In this document: one piece after another, positions 18,022 through 26,559 of the stretch
How positions within the stretch are numbered: the stretch's first letter is position 1
Layout of the letters: every line of letters begins with the position of its first letter
From: Acidobacteria bacterium 13_1_20CM_3_53_8
GTDB lineage: Bacteria > Acidobacteriota > Blastocatellia > Pyrinomonadales > Pyrinomonadaceae
Assembly (NCBI GenBank): GCA_001920415.1
Contig: MNJR01000017.1
Span: forward strand, 57,431 to 121,430
Length of the DNA: 64,000 bases
Direction: 5' to 3'
Made by a program: the position numbers and the translations under genes
Notes under the pieces: model-generated
What the model saw: only the letters and a program-made list of their open reading frames with translations
The model's database searches: none
What the model was told of the DNA's origin: nothing

Positions 18022-18753
18022 TTAGAACAGCTTGCCAATATAGAAATCAAGCATCTTCCTCCACCAGGGCCAGTCGTGGTCAACGTCGTGGCCCCACATG
18101 TCCAGCGTGTGCGGGATGCCTTTGGCATTGAGTACGTCTGAGAGTTGGCGGCTGCGCTCCGGCGCTTCCCAGCGTCCTTGACCCGTGAGTATGTAAATGC
18201 AATCGGCATGTCTGAGCCTAGGCAGGAAATAATCATCGTCGAGGTTCGGCAGGTAGCTCATGGGGTTATTGAAATAAACGTTGTCGTCCGAGTAGCCGTC
18301 GAAATACTGGCGCACGTCGTAGCTTCCGCTCATTGGAATCGTTCCCCGAAAAACGTCTGGGTGACGAAAGTAAGCGTTTGCGGCTAGATACGCGCCCAGA
18401 CTCGCGCCCGTCGTGACGGGGCCGCGCTGCTCCCCTGTGTCTTGACGAATCAAGGGCAGCACCTCGTCCGTGACATAACGGTCGTAGCGCGAAAGTATCT
18501 CTGCTTTCCACTGCGGAGAGGCCTGCTCATTAAGGAGCGCGTATCGGTTCACGCTGTTGATTGAATAGATGCGCACGCGCCCTTGCTCTATGTAGTGAGC
18601 GACCGCATCAATCAGGTGAAACCTTTCGTATTCGAGAAAATCTGCGGCTGCCGTTGGGAAGAACAACATAGGATAGCCCGCGTGACCGTAAGCCACTATG
18701 GGCATCTCCATTCCAAGGTTATGGCTGTACCAGCCCGTGATCCTGCGCTGCAT
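18022..18753 (-). CDS. Alpha/beta-hydrolase esterase (COG4947-like)
   Basis: 243 residues, no signal peptide. It matches the small cytoplasmic putative-esterase family related to esterase D: IVAYGHAGYPMLFFPTAA at the start, GASLGAYLAAN with the nucleophile Ser (about 137), and a C-terminal GHDVDHDWPWW with the catalytic His. Substrate unknown. It converges on the PBP gene across a palindromic repeat. Confidence 0.88.
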   Translation of the reverse strand: MQRRITGWYSHNLGMEMPIVAYGHAGYPMLFFPTAAADFLEYERFHLIDAVAHYIEQGRVRIYSINSVNRYALLNEQASPQWKAEILSRYDRYVTDEVLPLIRQDTGEQRGPVTTGASLGAYLAANAYFRHPDVFRGTIPMSGSYDVRQYFDGYSDDNVYFNNPMSYLPNLDDDYFLPRLRHADCIYILTGQGRWEAPERSRQLSDVLNAKGIPHTLDMWGHDVDHDWPWWRKMLDFYIGKLF

Positions 18754-18922
18754 GCGTACACTCTCCTGACCGATGCCTCGCCCCGAATGAGGCCTGGATG
18801 CTAGAACGTCTAAGACTTGCTTGCTAACTCCGAAGTGGTCACAGATAATCTCTCACTTCTCGCCTCACGTGCAAGCGCTGAAAGGCGGATCAGTTCAACC
18901 AAACAGATTCGCTCGCCTTACA

Positions 18923-18989
18923 GTAATCTCATAGTTTGAAAATAGAGGCCAACATTCATCAGCATCATATTTTCAAACTATGAGATTAC
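18923..18989. repeat. Perfect 22-bp inverted repeat upstream of tRNA-Asn
   Basis: Bases 18923-18944 (GTAATCTCATAGTTTGAAAA plus TA) are perfectly complementary to 18968-18989, with a 23-base spacer. It lies between the esterase promoter side and the tRNA-Asn promoter. It could be a terminator, a protein-binding site or a mobile-element end. Confidence 0.8.
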
Positions 18990-19005
18990 GCGCATTCCTC
19001 TGCGT

Positions 19006-19034
19006 TTGACACTTAACCATCCATTTGCTATAAA
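19006..19034 (+). promoter_or_regulatory. Near-consensus sigma70 promoter of tRNA-Asn
   Basis: TTGACA (19006-19011), a 17-base spacer, and TATAAA (19029-19034). Transcription should start near 19041, at the foot of a hairpin leader. Confidence 0.85.
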
Positions 19035-19039
19035 AAATT

Positions 19040-19089
19040 TGCGCCCTACGCTGTAGTTCTTTTGGAAAAGAACTACAAGCTAGGGCGCA
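19040..19089 (+). other. Hairpin leader of the tRNA-Asn transcript
   Basis: TGCGCCCTAC and GTAGTTCTTTT pair with AAAAGAACTAC and GCTAGGGCGCA across a GGAA-type loop, leaving a small internal loop. The hairpin ends three bases before the mature tRNA 5' end, so it may guide 5' processing or buffer folding of the intron-containing precursor. Confidence 0.6.
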
Positions 19090-19092
19090 TCT

Positions 19093-19429
<337 letters not shown>

Positions 19430-19443
19430 TAATTTTTTATGAC

Positions 19444-19469
19444 TAAGGCCGCTTATATTGGCGGCCTTA
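19444..19469 (+). terminator. Hairpin after tRNA-Asn
   Basis: TAAGGCCGC (19444-19452) pairs with GCGGCCTTA (19461-19469) around an 8-base loop. It is 16 bases after the tRNA and follows a T-rich stretch. Confidence 0.7.
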
Positions 19470-19562
19470 ATCTTTACTTCCGCACTTCCCCGCCGAACGC
19501 CTATAATTGATGTATCTGATGAGACATGCCAGAATCTCGAAGGCGAAACGGAGAGTAAAGCA

Positions 19563-19814
19563 ATGTCGGTAAGATTGAAAGCGATTTACAGAGGTGGCGC
19601 GTTTGTGCCCGTTACGAACGGCGAGAAGTTGAACGTGCCTGAAAATACGGAAGTCGAAATAACCGTGCATGACCCTTACGTGATACCACCACGCGTGACG
19701 AATGAGGCTGAGCGTGCACGTATCATGCAGGAGCTTGTCGAAAGTTGGAATCAGCATCCGTTGCGGGAGGATGCGCCCCGCTTGACGCGAGACGAACTGC
19801 ATGAACGCCGTTGA
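19563..19814 (+). CDS. Antitoxin, DUF104/AF2212 family
   Basis: 83 residues from ATG 19563. The N-terminus SVRLKAIYRGGAFVPV and the LNVPENTEVEITV strand fit the DUF104 (AF2212-like) antitoxins that pair with PIN toxins. The C-terminal half is charged and probably wraps the toxin. An in-frame extension to 19458 has no family resemblance. It overlaps the toxin gene by 14 bases. The pair sits between the two copies of the tRNA-Asn 3' end. Confidence 0.85.
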   Translation: MSVRLKAIYRGGAFVPVTNGEKLNVPENTEVEITVHDPYVIPPRVTNEAERARIMQELVESWNQHPLREDAPRLTRDELHERR

Positions 19815-20205
19815 TACTAATGTCTTGATTTACACACGCGACCCGCGCGATGCAGTCAAGCAACAAAAGGCGCAGCATTTGACAACAAACTTGGCCTTTG
19901 GTGCGCTGCTTTGGCAGGTCGCGTGCGAGTTCATTGCCGCCTCGCGCAAACTCGCACCATTCGGCTTCACTCAAGCGCAGGCGTGGCGCGAGATTGAGCG
20001 TTTGAGCTTGGTCTGGACATTCGTCTTACCATCTGAAAATGTCCTGACCCGTGCCGAACAACTGGCGGCCACGCAAAATCTTTCGTTCTGGGATGCGATG
20101 ATTGTCGCGGCCTGCATGGAAGGCGGCATCACGCGCCTTTACACTGAAGATTTTGATAATTCACTCTCACAGGCGACGGGTGTGGAGATTGTCAATCCGT
20201 TTTGA
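19801..20205 (+). CDS. VapC-like PIN-domain toxin
   Basis: 134 residues. The PIN ribonuclease fold is shown by NAVDTNVLIYTRD at the N-terminus (first acidic residue D5), ACEFIAASRK with the second acidic residue, and SFWDAMIVAACMEGG with the third, ending LYTEDFD. Such toxins cut tRNA or rRNA until neutralised by the antitoxin. It overlaps and follows the DUF104 antitoxin, as in other two-gene modules. It lies inside the 820-bp segment bounded by the tRNA-Asn direct repeats. Confidence 0.9.
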   Translation: MNAVDTNVLIYTRDPRDAVKQQKAQHLTTNLAFGALLWQVACEFIAASRKLAPFGFTQAQAWREIERLSLVWTFVLPSENVLTRAEQLAATQNLSFWDAMIVAACMEGGITRLYTEDFDNSLSQATGVEIVNPF

Positions 20206-20220
20206 CTTGTATCTCTATCT

Positions 20221-20249
20221 TTGTAGGTTCGAGTCCTACCTGCGGAGTT
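20221..20249 (+). repeat. Right copy of tRNA-Asn 3'-end direct repeat (att-like)
   Basis: An exact 29-base copy of 19401-19429. It has no anticodon or 5' half, so it is a fragment and not a gene. A strong terminator follows it at 20258, which may be the original tRNA-Asn terminator before the insertion. Confidence 0.85.
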
Positions 20250-20257
20250 AAATTATG

Positions 20258-20295
20258 AACGGGAATGCTGCGAATTCCCCAGCATTCCCGTTTTT
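20258..20295 (+). terminator. Strong intrinsic terminator
   Basis: AACGGGAATGCTG (20258-20270) pairs with CAGCATTCCCGTT (20280-20292), followed by TTTTT. It is located eight bases after the tRNA fragment. Confidence 0.88.
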
Positions 20296-20652
20296 ATTGG
20301 GCTTTTTTGCCTTCCTTCCGGCCGATGGCAGAAAGCGGGTATCATCTGCATGTGCCGCGGGCCTCAATCACCATTCACTTTCCGAACACGCGCGTCTGAA
20401 CCGGCAGCGCCATCGCCCGATTCTCCTCGCGGTACACTGCCGATTTAGAATTGTGCGCGTCAGCCTTACAGCGTATATCATCCTGAGAGAAATTCGACCG
20501 TCTCCATCCGCAACCTAATAAACCTGCCGTCCCTATACTCTGAGTATTGCCTCACCTCTTGCCCGAAGATCCCTATGTTCGACTGTCGCTCGGTAGATAC
20601 TCTCGATCGAGATGCCCCCGTAGCTGATGTCGCCCCGCGGGACTATCTACTG

Positions 20653-20727
20653 TTACATAGACGTAGCGGCGACGGCCGGGAAAGTGGCGATGACCGCCAA
20701 CGTGATCACCGAAAGTAGTTTTCTCAT
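20653..20727 (-). pseudogene. Signal-peptide stub of a decayed secreted protein
   Basis: From ATG 20727, preceded by an AAAGAAGAGA-type ribosome site, a 24-residue peptide MRKLLSVITLAVIATFPAVA... ends at an early TAA (20653-20655). It looks like an intact signal peptide whose mature domain is lost to frameshift. The rest of 20300-21018 has short out-of-frame pieces and no recognisable gene, so I read the gap as decayed DNA. Confidence 0.35.
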
Positions 20728-21018
20728 TTTCTCTTCTTTTCAAGTTTTTATCGTTTCTGCGGAGATCGTTGCCTTCACCTAGGAGTTCAAGGGGAGGAAA
20801 CATCCGCGAAATTAAGTTACGCTCTGGAAGCGATTTGAAGAAGCAGCAAAAGCAAAGCCCAGAAAAACCCATGTCCTCGGCTTACTTACTGCCGTTGCTT
20901 CTCGCCTGATGCGCGAGTCGGTAAAGATTGGGGGCTAGCACAGACCTCATAATTGCAGAAATCTATTGCCGAATTAGCCACAATTGGGCCATAATTAAGC
21001 CTTGATTAAGGCTTAATT

Positions 21019-21228
21019 ATGGCGAAAACTTTGAATACAAGCGGAAGCAATACGATTAGAGTCACACTCTCGCATCAGTCTATTCGCTTGCTGGACTCAC
21101 TCGCCGAGAAAGGTATCTACGGACGCAATAGGGCAGAAGTCGCCGGGCGTTTTATCGATGAGGCGCTACAGAAATTTGTCGAAACGCCGCATCTTCAGCT
21201 TCAAAAGCAACCTTCAGATAAGAAATGA
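21019..21228 (+). CDS. Small ribbon-helix-helix-like protein
   Basis: 69 residues. NTIRVTLSHQSIRLLDSLAEKGIYGRNRAEVAGRFIDEAL has the strand-helix-helix pattern of MetJ/Arc (RHH) DNA-binding proteins. Its stop codon overlaps the start of the methyltransferase (ATGA), so the two are translationally coupled. It could regulate the methyltransferase or assist its target binding. Family call from pattern only. Confidence 0.7.
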   Translation: MAKTLNTSGSNTIRVTLSHQSIRLLDSLAEKGIYGRNRAEVAGRFIDEALQKFVETPHLQLQKQPSDKK

Positions 21229-22460
21229 TGATGACGACTCACAACACTTTACGACTTTGCATAGATCCCGAAGCAACCGAGCGGTTTCGCGCAGCTGTCC
21301 ACTCGCGCGATCCGGTTTCCGGGATGACGCATAATTTCTATCGATATCCGGCGCGCTTTTCTCCGCAGTTTGCGCGAGCAGCCATCGAGACTTTCACCCA
21401 GCATGGTGATGTTGTCCTCGATCCCTTCATGGGAGGGGCCACTACTTTGGTGGAGGCTGGGCTTCTCGGCAGAATTGGAATTGGGCTCGATATCAATGAA
21501 CTTGCCTGTTTTCTTGCGCGTGTGAAGACCACACCACTAACAGGCGCGGACATAAAGGCGATTAGATTGTGGCTGCGAAAGGCGATCCCCAATTTGAACA
21601 TGCGTCGAATGGCTAAGCGTCCATACGACTGGATAGCGGCTGGCTATCAACGCAACATCAGCACGCGCCAAACCTGGCCAATTCGGAAGACACTTGAGCT
21701 AGCACTTGATCGGGTATCCTTGCTCAACTCCGCTTCACAACAAAATTTTGTTCGCGCGGTTCTTCTGAGAACGGGACAGTGGGCTTTGGATTGCCGTTCC
21801 GATGTACCAAGCGCAGCCGGATTCAGAAACAAGCTGGAACAGTTCTTAGACGAAATGATAGAAGGTGTCAGGGCATACCGGCAAGCCGCGGCGCTAAGTG
21901 ATAGCGACTTGCCTAATAACCGTAACAGTACTCGCACGCTGATCTTACACCGTTCTGCTGAAGGGATTGACGATGAGCCTGCGATTACACAGTATGGGCC
22001 GCCAAAGCTCGTTCTCACATCTCCACCGTATCCAGGTGTTCACGTTCTATATCATCGCTGGCAAATCTTCGGTAGAAGAGAGACACCGGCACCATTTTGG
22101 ATTACTAGTACGTTTGATGGAAATGGTTTAAGCCACTACACATTCGGCGACCGCAAGAACCCCAATCTCCGAACCTACTTCGACATCGCCCAGTTGACGT
22201 TTAGATCGATCGCTCGGATTGCTCAACGTGATACGCTAATTGTTCAAATGGTCGCGTTCTCAGATGCTTCGTGGCAATTGCCGAAATACTTGGAGACTAT
22301 GCGAGCAGCGGGATTGGAGGAGTTGAAGATGTCGAACGCGTCAGACAGTAGAGACGGGCGGCTCTGGCGAATTGTTCCCAACCGTAAGTGGTATGCTGAT
22401 CAACGGGGCTCAATCGGCGCTGCTGAGGAAGTTGTGCTTTTTCACCGGCCAAGCACGTAG
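21225..22460 (+). CDS. Site-specific DNA methyltransferase (N4/N6 amino type)
   Basis: 411 residues. Motif I is DPFMGGATT (about 66-74), a variant of DPFxGSGTT that binds S-adenosylmethionine. Motif IV is SPPY (about 266-269), typical of N6-adenine or N4-cytosine methyltransferases. The N-terminal MTHNFYRYPARFSPQFARAAI region is shared with DNA methylases of the type found in defence loci. No restriction enzyme is adjacent; the convergent neighbour is a GHKL ATPase. Codon use seems less G/C-biased than in flanking core genes, which fits transfer. Confidence 0.9.
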   Translation: MMMTTHNTLRLCIDPEATERFRAAVHSRDPVSGMTHNFYRYPARFSPQFARAAIETFTQHGDVVLDPFMGGATTLVEAGLLGRIGIGLDINELACFLARVKTTPLTGADIKAIRLWLRKAIPNLNMRRMAKRPYDWIAAGYQRNISTRQTWPIRKTLELALDRVSLLNSASQQNFVRAVLLRTGQWALDCRSDVPSAAGFRNKLEQFLDEMIEGVRAYRQAAALSDSDLPNNRNSTRTLILHRSAEGIDDEPAITQYGPPKLVLTSPPYPGVHVLYHRWQIFGRRETPAPFWITSTFDGNGLSHYTFGDRKNPNLRTYFDIAQLTFRSIARIAQRDTLIVQMVAFSDASWQLPKYLETMRAAGLEELKMSNASDSRDGRLWRIVPNRKWYADQRGSIGAAEEVVLFHRPST

Positions 22461-22461
22461 C

Positions 22462-24288
22462 TCATTGTGAGACTTCCATCAGTTTAAGGAGCGTTCGCGC
22501 GACTCGCTGAATCTCATCGCGCATTTGCTCGTCGCTAGGTGGCTCGATTGATGGGGCGGTCTGGGTTTCACTCTCTTTCTTCTTCTGATTCTGATACATC
22601 TGGTAAAGATGAAACGCGACGTGGGCAGTGTACTTGTTGATGCGCTGCTGAATCGTTGTCTCGGCATTTTTCCGAGCGATGAGCGAATCGCGGTAGCTAT
22701 TCAGTAGCTCCATATCCTGATTAATGAAGATCGTTAGTGATGTCTTTTGCGTAGGCTCGTCAAATGAGCCCGAATCGTTGCCTGTCCACATCTGCCCCCA
22801 ACATGTTTCGTCCTGCCAGTCCTCTTTCTTCACGTACCGAAGATCATATGGCGGTCGCCGCTGCGCGCCACTGGCGGTCTTGCTTGAGATCTTCCGCGCC
22901 GACGGTGCCTCTACGACGTCAGCGAGAAACGCCGTGGAAAGCGTCTTACCGGGGCCAATTGCCTCTACATCAAATCTGAGTTGCTCTCCGGCTTTTAGGC
23001 CTGTAGCGGCTTGAATTAATAACTCGAACCGACCCTCTACCGGACGGGTTAGAAAAATTGGCGGTTCCACGGACGGTGATTCACACGCTGCTCGGAACGT
23101 CCATGCCGGAGGATTACCAGCAACCAACTCGTCCTTTCCGTTCCACCTCAGCTTCACGTGCACGTCAGGCCCGTCAATGACGAGCTTTATAGGTTGGCGA
23201 CTCGTTACTTTGATAAACGTCGGATCATCCTCAAGAGGGGTGGGAGGATTCGGTGATGCGGGCTTAGAACGATTTACGATGACGCGACGTTCAAGCATCC
23301 GCGGCTCGGGAGAACCCTTGAATGTTGCCGTACTACGTAGCAGCGTTTCAATCGGGTATTCGTCCTCCTCGAAGCCTTCCGGCTCAACGAATTTCAGCGC
23401 CACTTCTTCGCCTATAAGCTGCGTCGTCCGCGTTACCTGAAGCTCTTTGACGGGTGGATCAAATGTCACACTCATGCTCTCCATTGATTTCCACGCGCTC
23501 TCCGGCTTTGGATGAATTAGAAATCGCCGCCAGTCGTTTGGCTTCAGTCGAATCGTAGTTAGGTCCGGTCTCATCGCGAGTACTGGCCCCGAGGCGTTGA
23601 CGCCAACGGTCGGTTCGTCCTCAATAACGACTTCTTGCGTCTGCTCACGAACTCCTTCTGTTCCTCCTTGCGTGGTGTCACCCGTTTGACTCGCGCCAGA
23701 AGCGATGTGGGAAGCTGCTTCGTGGTGCGCCTCAATGAGTTGATCTAATGCTGCCTTTACCGCCTCGTCGCCAGCCTCAAGGCTTGATATGTCGTCCTCA
23801 GCTTCCTCTTCAAGTCGGCGCAGATCAGGATCGCCCTTCAGCGTCGCAAGCACTCGTGACTCCAGATCAAAATAAACATTGCCTTCAAAAAACTGGTGGC
23901 GAGAACCTTGCATCAATTGCGCGTGAGCCTCAAGCTTAAGTCCATCACAATCAACTACCACGATCATGCGATTGCGCAGGTACTTTAATTCTAAATCACG
24001 GACAATAAATTGGTTGTCCCATGCGTGCTGTCGCTGTCCGTTGATAAGGAAGACACAGCACTGACGACCGCGCTTTGGTTCTTCTAGAAAAGTTGAAGTG
24101 GGCCGTTTGTCCGTATCAGGTAGAAGCTCGTCGGGCGCTGCGTCGACCGGCGCTTCGTCTACCGAAGCTGGCGAAGCAGATGGAGCCATGCCCTTCTCTA
24201 GAACGACGACGCGAATGGCAATGGTTCCATGACCATTCAGCGCTGTACCCAAAGATTTATCGAGTTGCGTACTACTATTCATTGTCAT
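22462..24288 (-). CDS. C-terminal part of a split ATP-binding protein (unknown function)
   Basis: 608 residues from 24288. Near the N-terminus FLINGQRQHAWDNQFI, LELKYLRNRMIVVVDCDGL and the acidic helix after it resemble the middle of large GHKL-ATPase proteins that I recall as a single chain. The rest holds Ig- or beta-rich regions (about 240-480) and a helical tail (about 530-608). The upstream ORF (24275-25291) is the matching N-terminal ATPase, and the two overlap by 14 bases in different frames. So this is either a natural two-subunit version or one gene broken by a frameshift or deletion. It converges on the DNA methyltransferase with one base between stops. Confidence 0.65.
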   Translation of the reverse strand: MTMNSSTQLDKSLGTALNGHGTIAIRVVVLEKGMAPSASPASVDEAPVDAAPDELLPDTDKRPTSTFLEEPKRGRQCCVFLINGQRQHAWDNQFIVRDLELKYLRNRMIVVVDCDGLKLEAHAQLMQGSRHQFFEGNVYFDLESRVLATLKGDPDLRRLEEEAEDDISSLEAGDEAVKAALDQLIEAHHEAASHIASGASQTGDTTQGGTEGVREQTQEVVIEDEPTVGVNASGPVLAMRPDLTTIRLKPNDWRRFLIHPKPESAWKSMESMSVTFDPPVKELQVTRTTQLIGEEVALKFVEPEGFEEDEYPIETLLRSTATFKGSPEPRMLERRVIVNRSKPASPNPPTPLEDDPTFIKVTSRQPIKLVIDGPDVHVKLRWNGKDELVAGNPPAWTFRAACESPSVEPPIFLTRPVEGRFELLIQAATGLKAGEQLRFDVEAIGPGKTLSTAFLADVVEAPSARKISSKTASGAQRRPPYDLRYVKKEDWQDETCWGQMWTGNDSGSFDEPTQKTSLTIFINQDMELLNSYRDSLIARKNAETTIQQRINKYTAHVAFHLYQMYQNQKKKESETQTAPSIEPPSDEQMRDEIQRVARTLLKLMEVSQ

Positions 24289-25291
24289 TACGACTCTCGT
24301 ACTCCGACAGGCTGCGGCGGGAACGCTTTATCGAGCACCGGGGCGGTTGTAGCTCGGCGACCGTCAATGCCGTGTATAGCTGGCGAGTAATGGCCGATCC
24401 GCCACGCCCGAAATCGTAACCGATGTGAACGAATCGCGTACCGTGCCGGATGTTGGCTGCATCGGCATCTGCTTCAGATGCGAATGGCACGCGCCCGTCG
24501 GGGGCAGCAGCCAAGTAGGCGAAATAATCGTCGCGGCGACCTCTTGGGAAGACGTGCTTAATGACTGTCCAGCCGACGCCATCGGCCTCGCCATTTAGCA
24601 AGTCCGCGGCTCTACGCGAAGTAACCCAGGAGTATTTGCTTACTGCATAAGCAGAGGAGCCTCCCTGCCCAAAAACGCCAATCAAGTAGAACTTATCCGC
24701 TTTCGTCGTTAAACCCAGAGAAAGAAGTGTTCGATGAATCGACACCGGCGCTTGTCCGATGCCATCGTCTTCAATCGCTACTGTAAACTCACGCGCCGTC
24801 TTATCGAAGATCAAACGAACCCGAAGTTGCTTTGCCAGTTCACGCGCTTTAGCCCGGACACCCTTAGAAACCTCCGAATCATCTAGTTTCGGCAACTGAT
24901 CTAGAGGCGGCAAGTTAAAGTACCGTTCGACCGCTCCGCGGGGGGTCGGCGGTGCGAGCGCCGAGGCATCCGCCAGCAATTCTCGCTGTCGGGCCATTTC
25001 GATGATCGCTTCCATGCCGTTTATCGCACGTTCAGCAATCGGATTAACTGGTTGGTTGGCTTGCTTGATACGACCCGCATTGCCACGCTCGCGGCCCACC
25101 GGCATCCAATGAAACTTACCACGCTGCCAACCTAGATCTGGATTTTCTTCGTCGTAAATGTATTCATCTTCAGGAGTGATCGGCAATTGCGCCAGAAGCG
25201 CTTCAATATCGAAACTTGTCGTTGCCTTAATGGCGTGCGTCAAAAAGGTCGCTGTCGGTACGTAACTAGCGAGGTTCGTCGGCTCAATCAT
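24275..25291 (-). CDS. GHKL (HSP90-like) ATPase domain protein, N-terminal part of split gene
   Basis: About 338 residues from ATG 25291, which has a GGAG eight bases upstream; a TTG at 25324 is less likely. The Bergerat ATP fold is suggested by IEDDGIGQAP (G1-like) and GVFGQGGSSAYAVS (G2-like). WMPVGRERGNAGRIKQANQ lies near the N-terminus. The last 30 residues (after LYTALTVAEL) lose the expected pattern and stop just after the next ORF begins in another frame, suggesting a frameshift. A PIN/AbrB toxin pair is directly upstream. A phage-defence or DNA-repair role is possible but unproven. Confidence 0.7.
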   Translation of the reverse strand: MIEPTNLASYVPTATFLTHAIKATTSFDIEALLAQLPITPEDEYIYDEENPDLGWQRGKFHWMPVGRERGNAGRIKQANQPVNPIAERAINGMEAIIEMARQRELLADASALAPPTPRGAVERYFNLPPLDQLPKLDDSEVSKGVRAKARELAKQLRVRLIFDKTAREFTVAIEDDGIGQAPVSIHRTLLSLGLTTKADKFYLIGVFGQGGSSAYAVSKYSWVTSRRAADLLNGEADGVGWTVIKHVFPRGRRDDYFAYLAAAPDGRVPFASEADADAANIRHGTRFVHIGYDFGRGGSAITRQLYTALTVAELQPPRCSIKRSRRSLSEYESRNDNE

Positions 25292-25311
25292 CAGAGCGTC
25301 TCCGCCTGCCT

Positions 25312-25725
25312 TTATTTTAGCCAATTGATCGGGATCTCGTTCTCAATTTGTTTGAATCCCGGATCTCCTGTAACGAGATGCGCCCTTCTCTGTTTTGCGA
25401 GGGCCGCTGCAAAGCAATCAGCGAATGACATCTTGTTTCTAGATTTGAAATATCCAGCGCCCTTCGCGAGACTCCAATCGGCATCGACGAACTTTATTCC
25501 GAGGTCCTCAAGCTGCTTGGTACTTGCGTCGGCATCACCAGCCGATGTCTGCCGCGCAACGATGTACCAAACTTCGCTCGCGTTCACTACCGTCATCAGG
25601 AGTGGAATCTGCTGTTCATGGGCGTCGGCAATAATATCAGCCACGTTCTCGGCTGCTGGTTCATCCTCGAGATAGGCAATGATCGCCCAGGAATCGAGCA
25701 CGATCGCTTTCGGTCTTTTCGGCAT
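25312..25725 (-). CDS. PIN-domain toxin (VapC-like)
   Basis: 137 residues. AIVLDSWAIIAYLEDEP gives the first acidic residue, VVNASEVWYIVARQ the second, and KMSFADCFAAALAKQRRAHLVTGDPGF the third and fourth. An RNA-cleaving toxin is expected. Its ATG overlaps the stop codon of the AbrB-type antitoxin by one base (TAATG), so the pair is coupled. It is a different family branch from the toxin at 19801. Confidence 0.9.
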   Translation of the reverse strand: MPKRPKAIVLDSWAIIAYLEDEPAAENVADIIADAHEQQIPLLMTVVNASEVWYIVARQTSAGDADASTKQLEDLGIKFVDADWSLAKGAGYFKSRNKMSFADCFAAALAKQRRAHLVTGDPGFKQIENEIPINWLK

Positions 25726-25955
25726 TAGAGTTCTCGCTCGCGCTTCTTTTCGGCCATCAGTGCTTTCATCAGTCCTTTGCCTTGGAACTTTCCGCGCAAG
25801 CTATGAACGTACTCGCGGGTGATTGGCTTGAGAATAATCTCCTTCGCCTTTTCATCCAACTCGATTCGGATTCGCGTGCCTTCTTTTATTGAAAGCTTGC
25901 GCCGGATTGATGAGGGAATCACAATTTGTCCTTTCGATGTGGCTGTAGTTTCCAT
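25725..25955 (-). CDS. AbrB/MazE-type antitoxin
   Basis: 76 residues. The SpoVT-AbrB swapped-hairpin domain is clear: TTATSKGQIVIPSSIRRKL, then EGTRIRIELDEKAKEIILKPI. The C-terminal basic tail (KALMAEKKREREL) likely binds the toxin. A GAAAGGATG ribosome site precedes the ATG. A degraded copy of its C-terminal region lies at 26194-26290. Such antitoxins usually repress their own operon. Confidence 0.92.
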   Translation of the reverse strand: METTATSKGQIVIPSSIRRKLSIKEGTRIRIELDEKAKEIILKPITREYVHSLRGKFQGKGLMKALMAEKKREREL

Positions 25956-26193
25956 TGGACATCCTTTCTAACAGATAGCCGAATGTATATCATGCGAGCG
26001 TAGGTAAGTCAATTCATGGCGTGTATTACTTTGATAGCTTGGTGCAACTTGTAGAGTTTGCGTCTTACGCCGCGGGCTTAGGTTAGGGATGACAAAGTGT
26101 CGCGCTGCCAGGTCTAGCACGCTGGCAGCCTGTTCTACATCACAGTTCTCTTTTTTAGCTATGGGAGCTTTCATGAGGCCGCTACGCTCTGAA
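25956..26193. other. Gap with decayed toxin-antitoxin DNA
   Basis: No credible gene. It presumably holds the promoter for the AbrB/PIN pair. A minus-strand frame at 25968-26174 lacks family resemblance and a ribosome site. Confidence 0.3.
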
Positions 26194-26290
26194 CTATCCC
26201 CGCAAAATGTTAACGTAGTCGCGGGTAATTGGCTTGATGATCTTCGTCGCCTTTTCGTTCAGAGCGACTGGGATACAAATACTAATTTTG
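26194..26290 (-). pseudogene. Remnant of a second AbrB-type antitoxin
   Basis: Translated on the minus strand, ALNEKATKIIKPITRDYVNI mirrors ELDEKAKEIILKPITREYVH of the intact antitoxin at 25725-25955, then stops prematurely (TAG, 26194-26196). The N-terminal DNA-binding half is missing. Confidence 0.75.
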
Positions 26291-26504
26291 CCATGACCGT
26301 AAAGAGGTGGGCTTGAAAGGCTGCAACCAGTGGAGGAAATTTGGAGGGAATTTATTCTGCACATCAAAATCTGCAATTTTTCCGCCTATGTATTCCGCCT
26401 GACGGAAGCTTGCTGCCTCAATAGCATCTCTCAACACAAGACTGTGACTCTCGTCCTGGCTACCGCCTGTAATAGACCTCACTTGTAAGTGATATGATCC
26501 ATTC

Positions 26505-26533
26505 TTGACTAATCGTTCCAGAAAGAGTATAAG
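26505..26533 (+). promoter_or_regulatory. Promoter of tetR with operator half-site in the spacer
   Basis: TTGACT (26505-26510), a 17-base spacer and TATAAG (26528-26533). The spacer contains AATCGTTCCAGA, identical to one half of the palindrome at 27169-27188, so the TetR protein likely represses its own gene by blocking polymerase. Confidence 0.75.
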
Positions 26534-26559
26534 CTTCCTTGAGGTCAAGACGAGTTCAG

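Noticed and set aside
20573..20872. 99-codon minus-strand frame
   Set aside because: It reads out of frame through the signal-peptide stub and lacks coding features.
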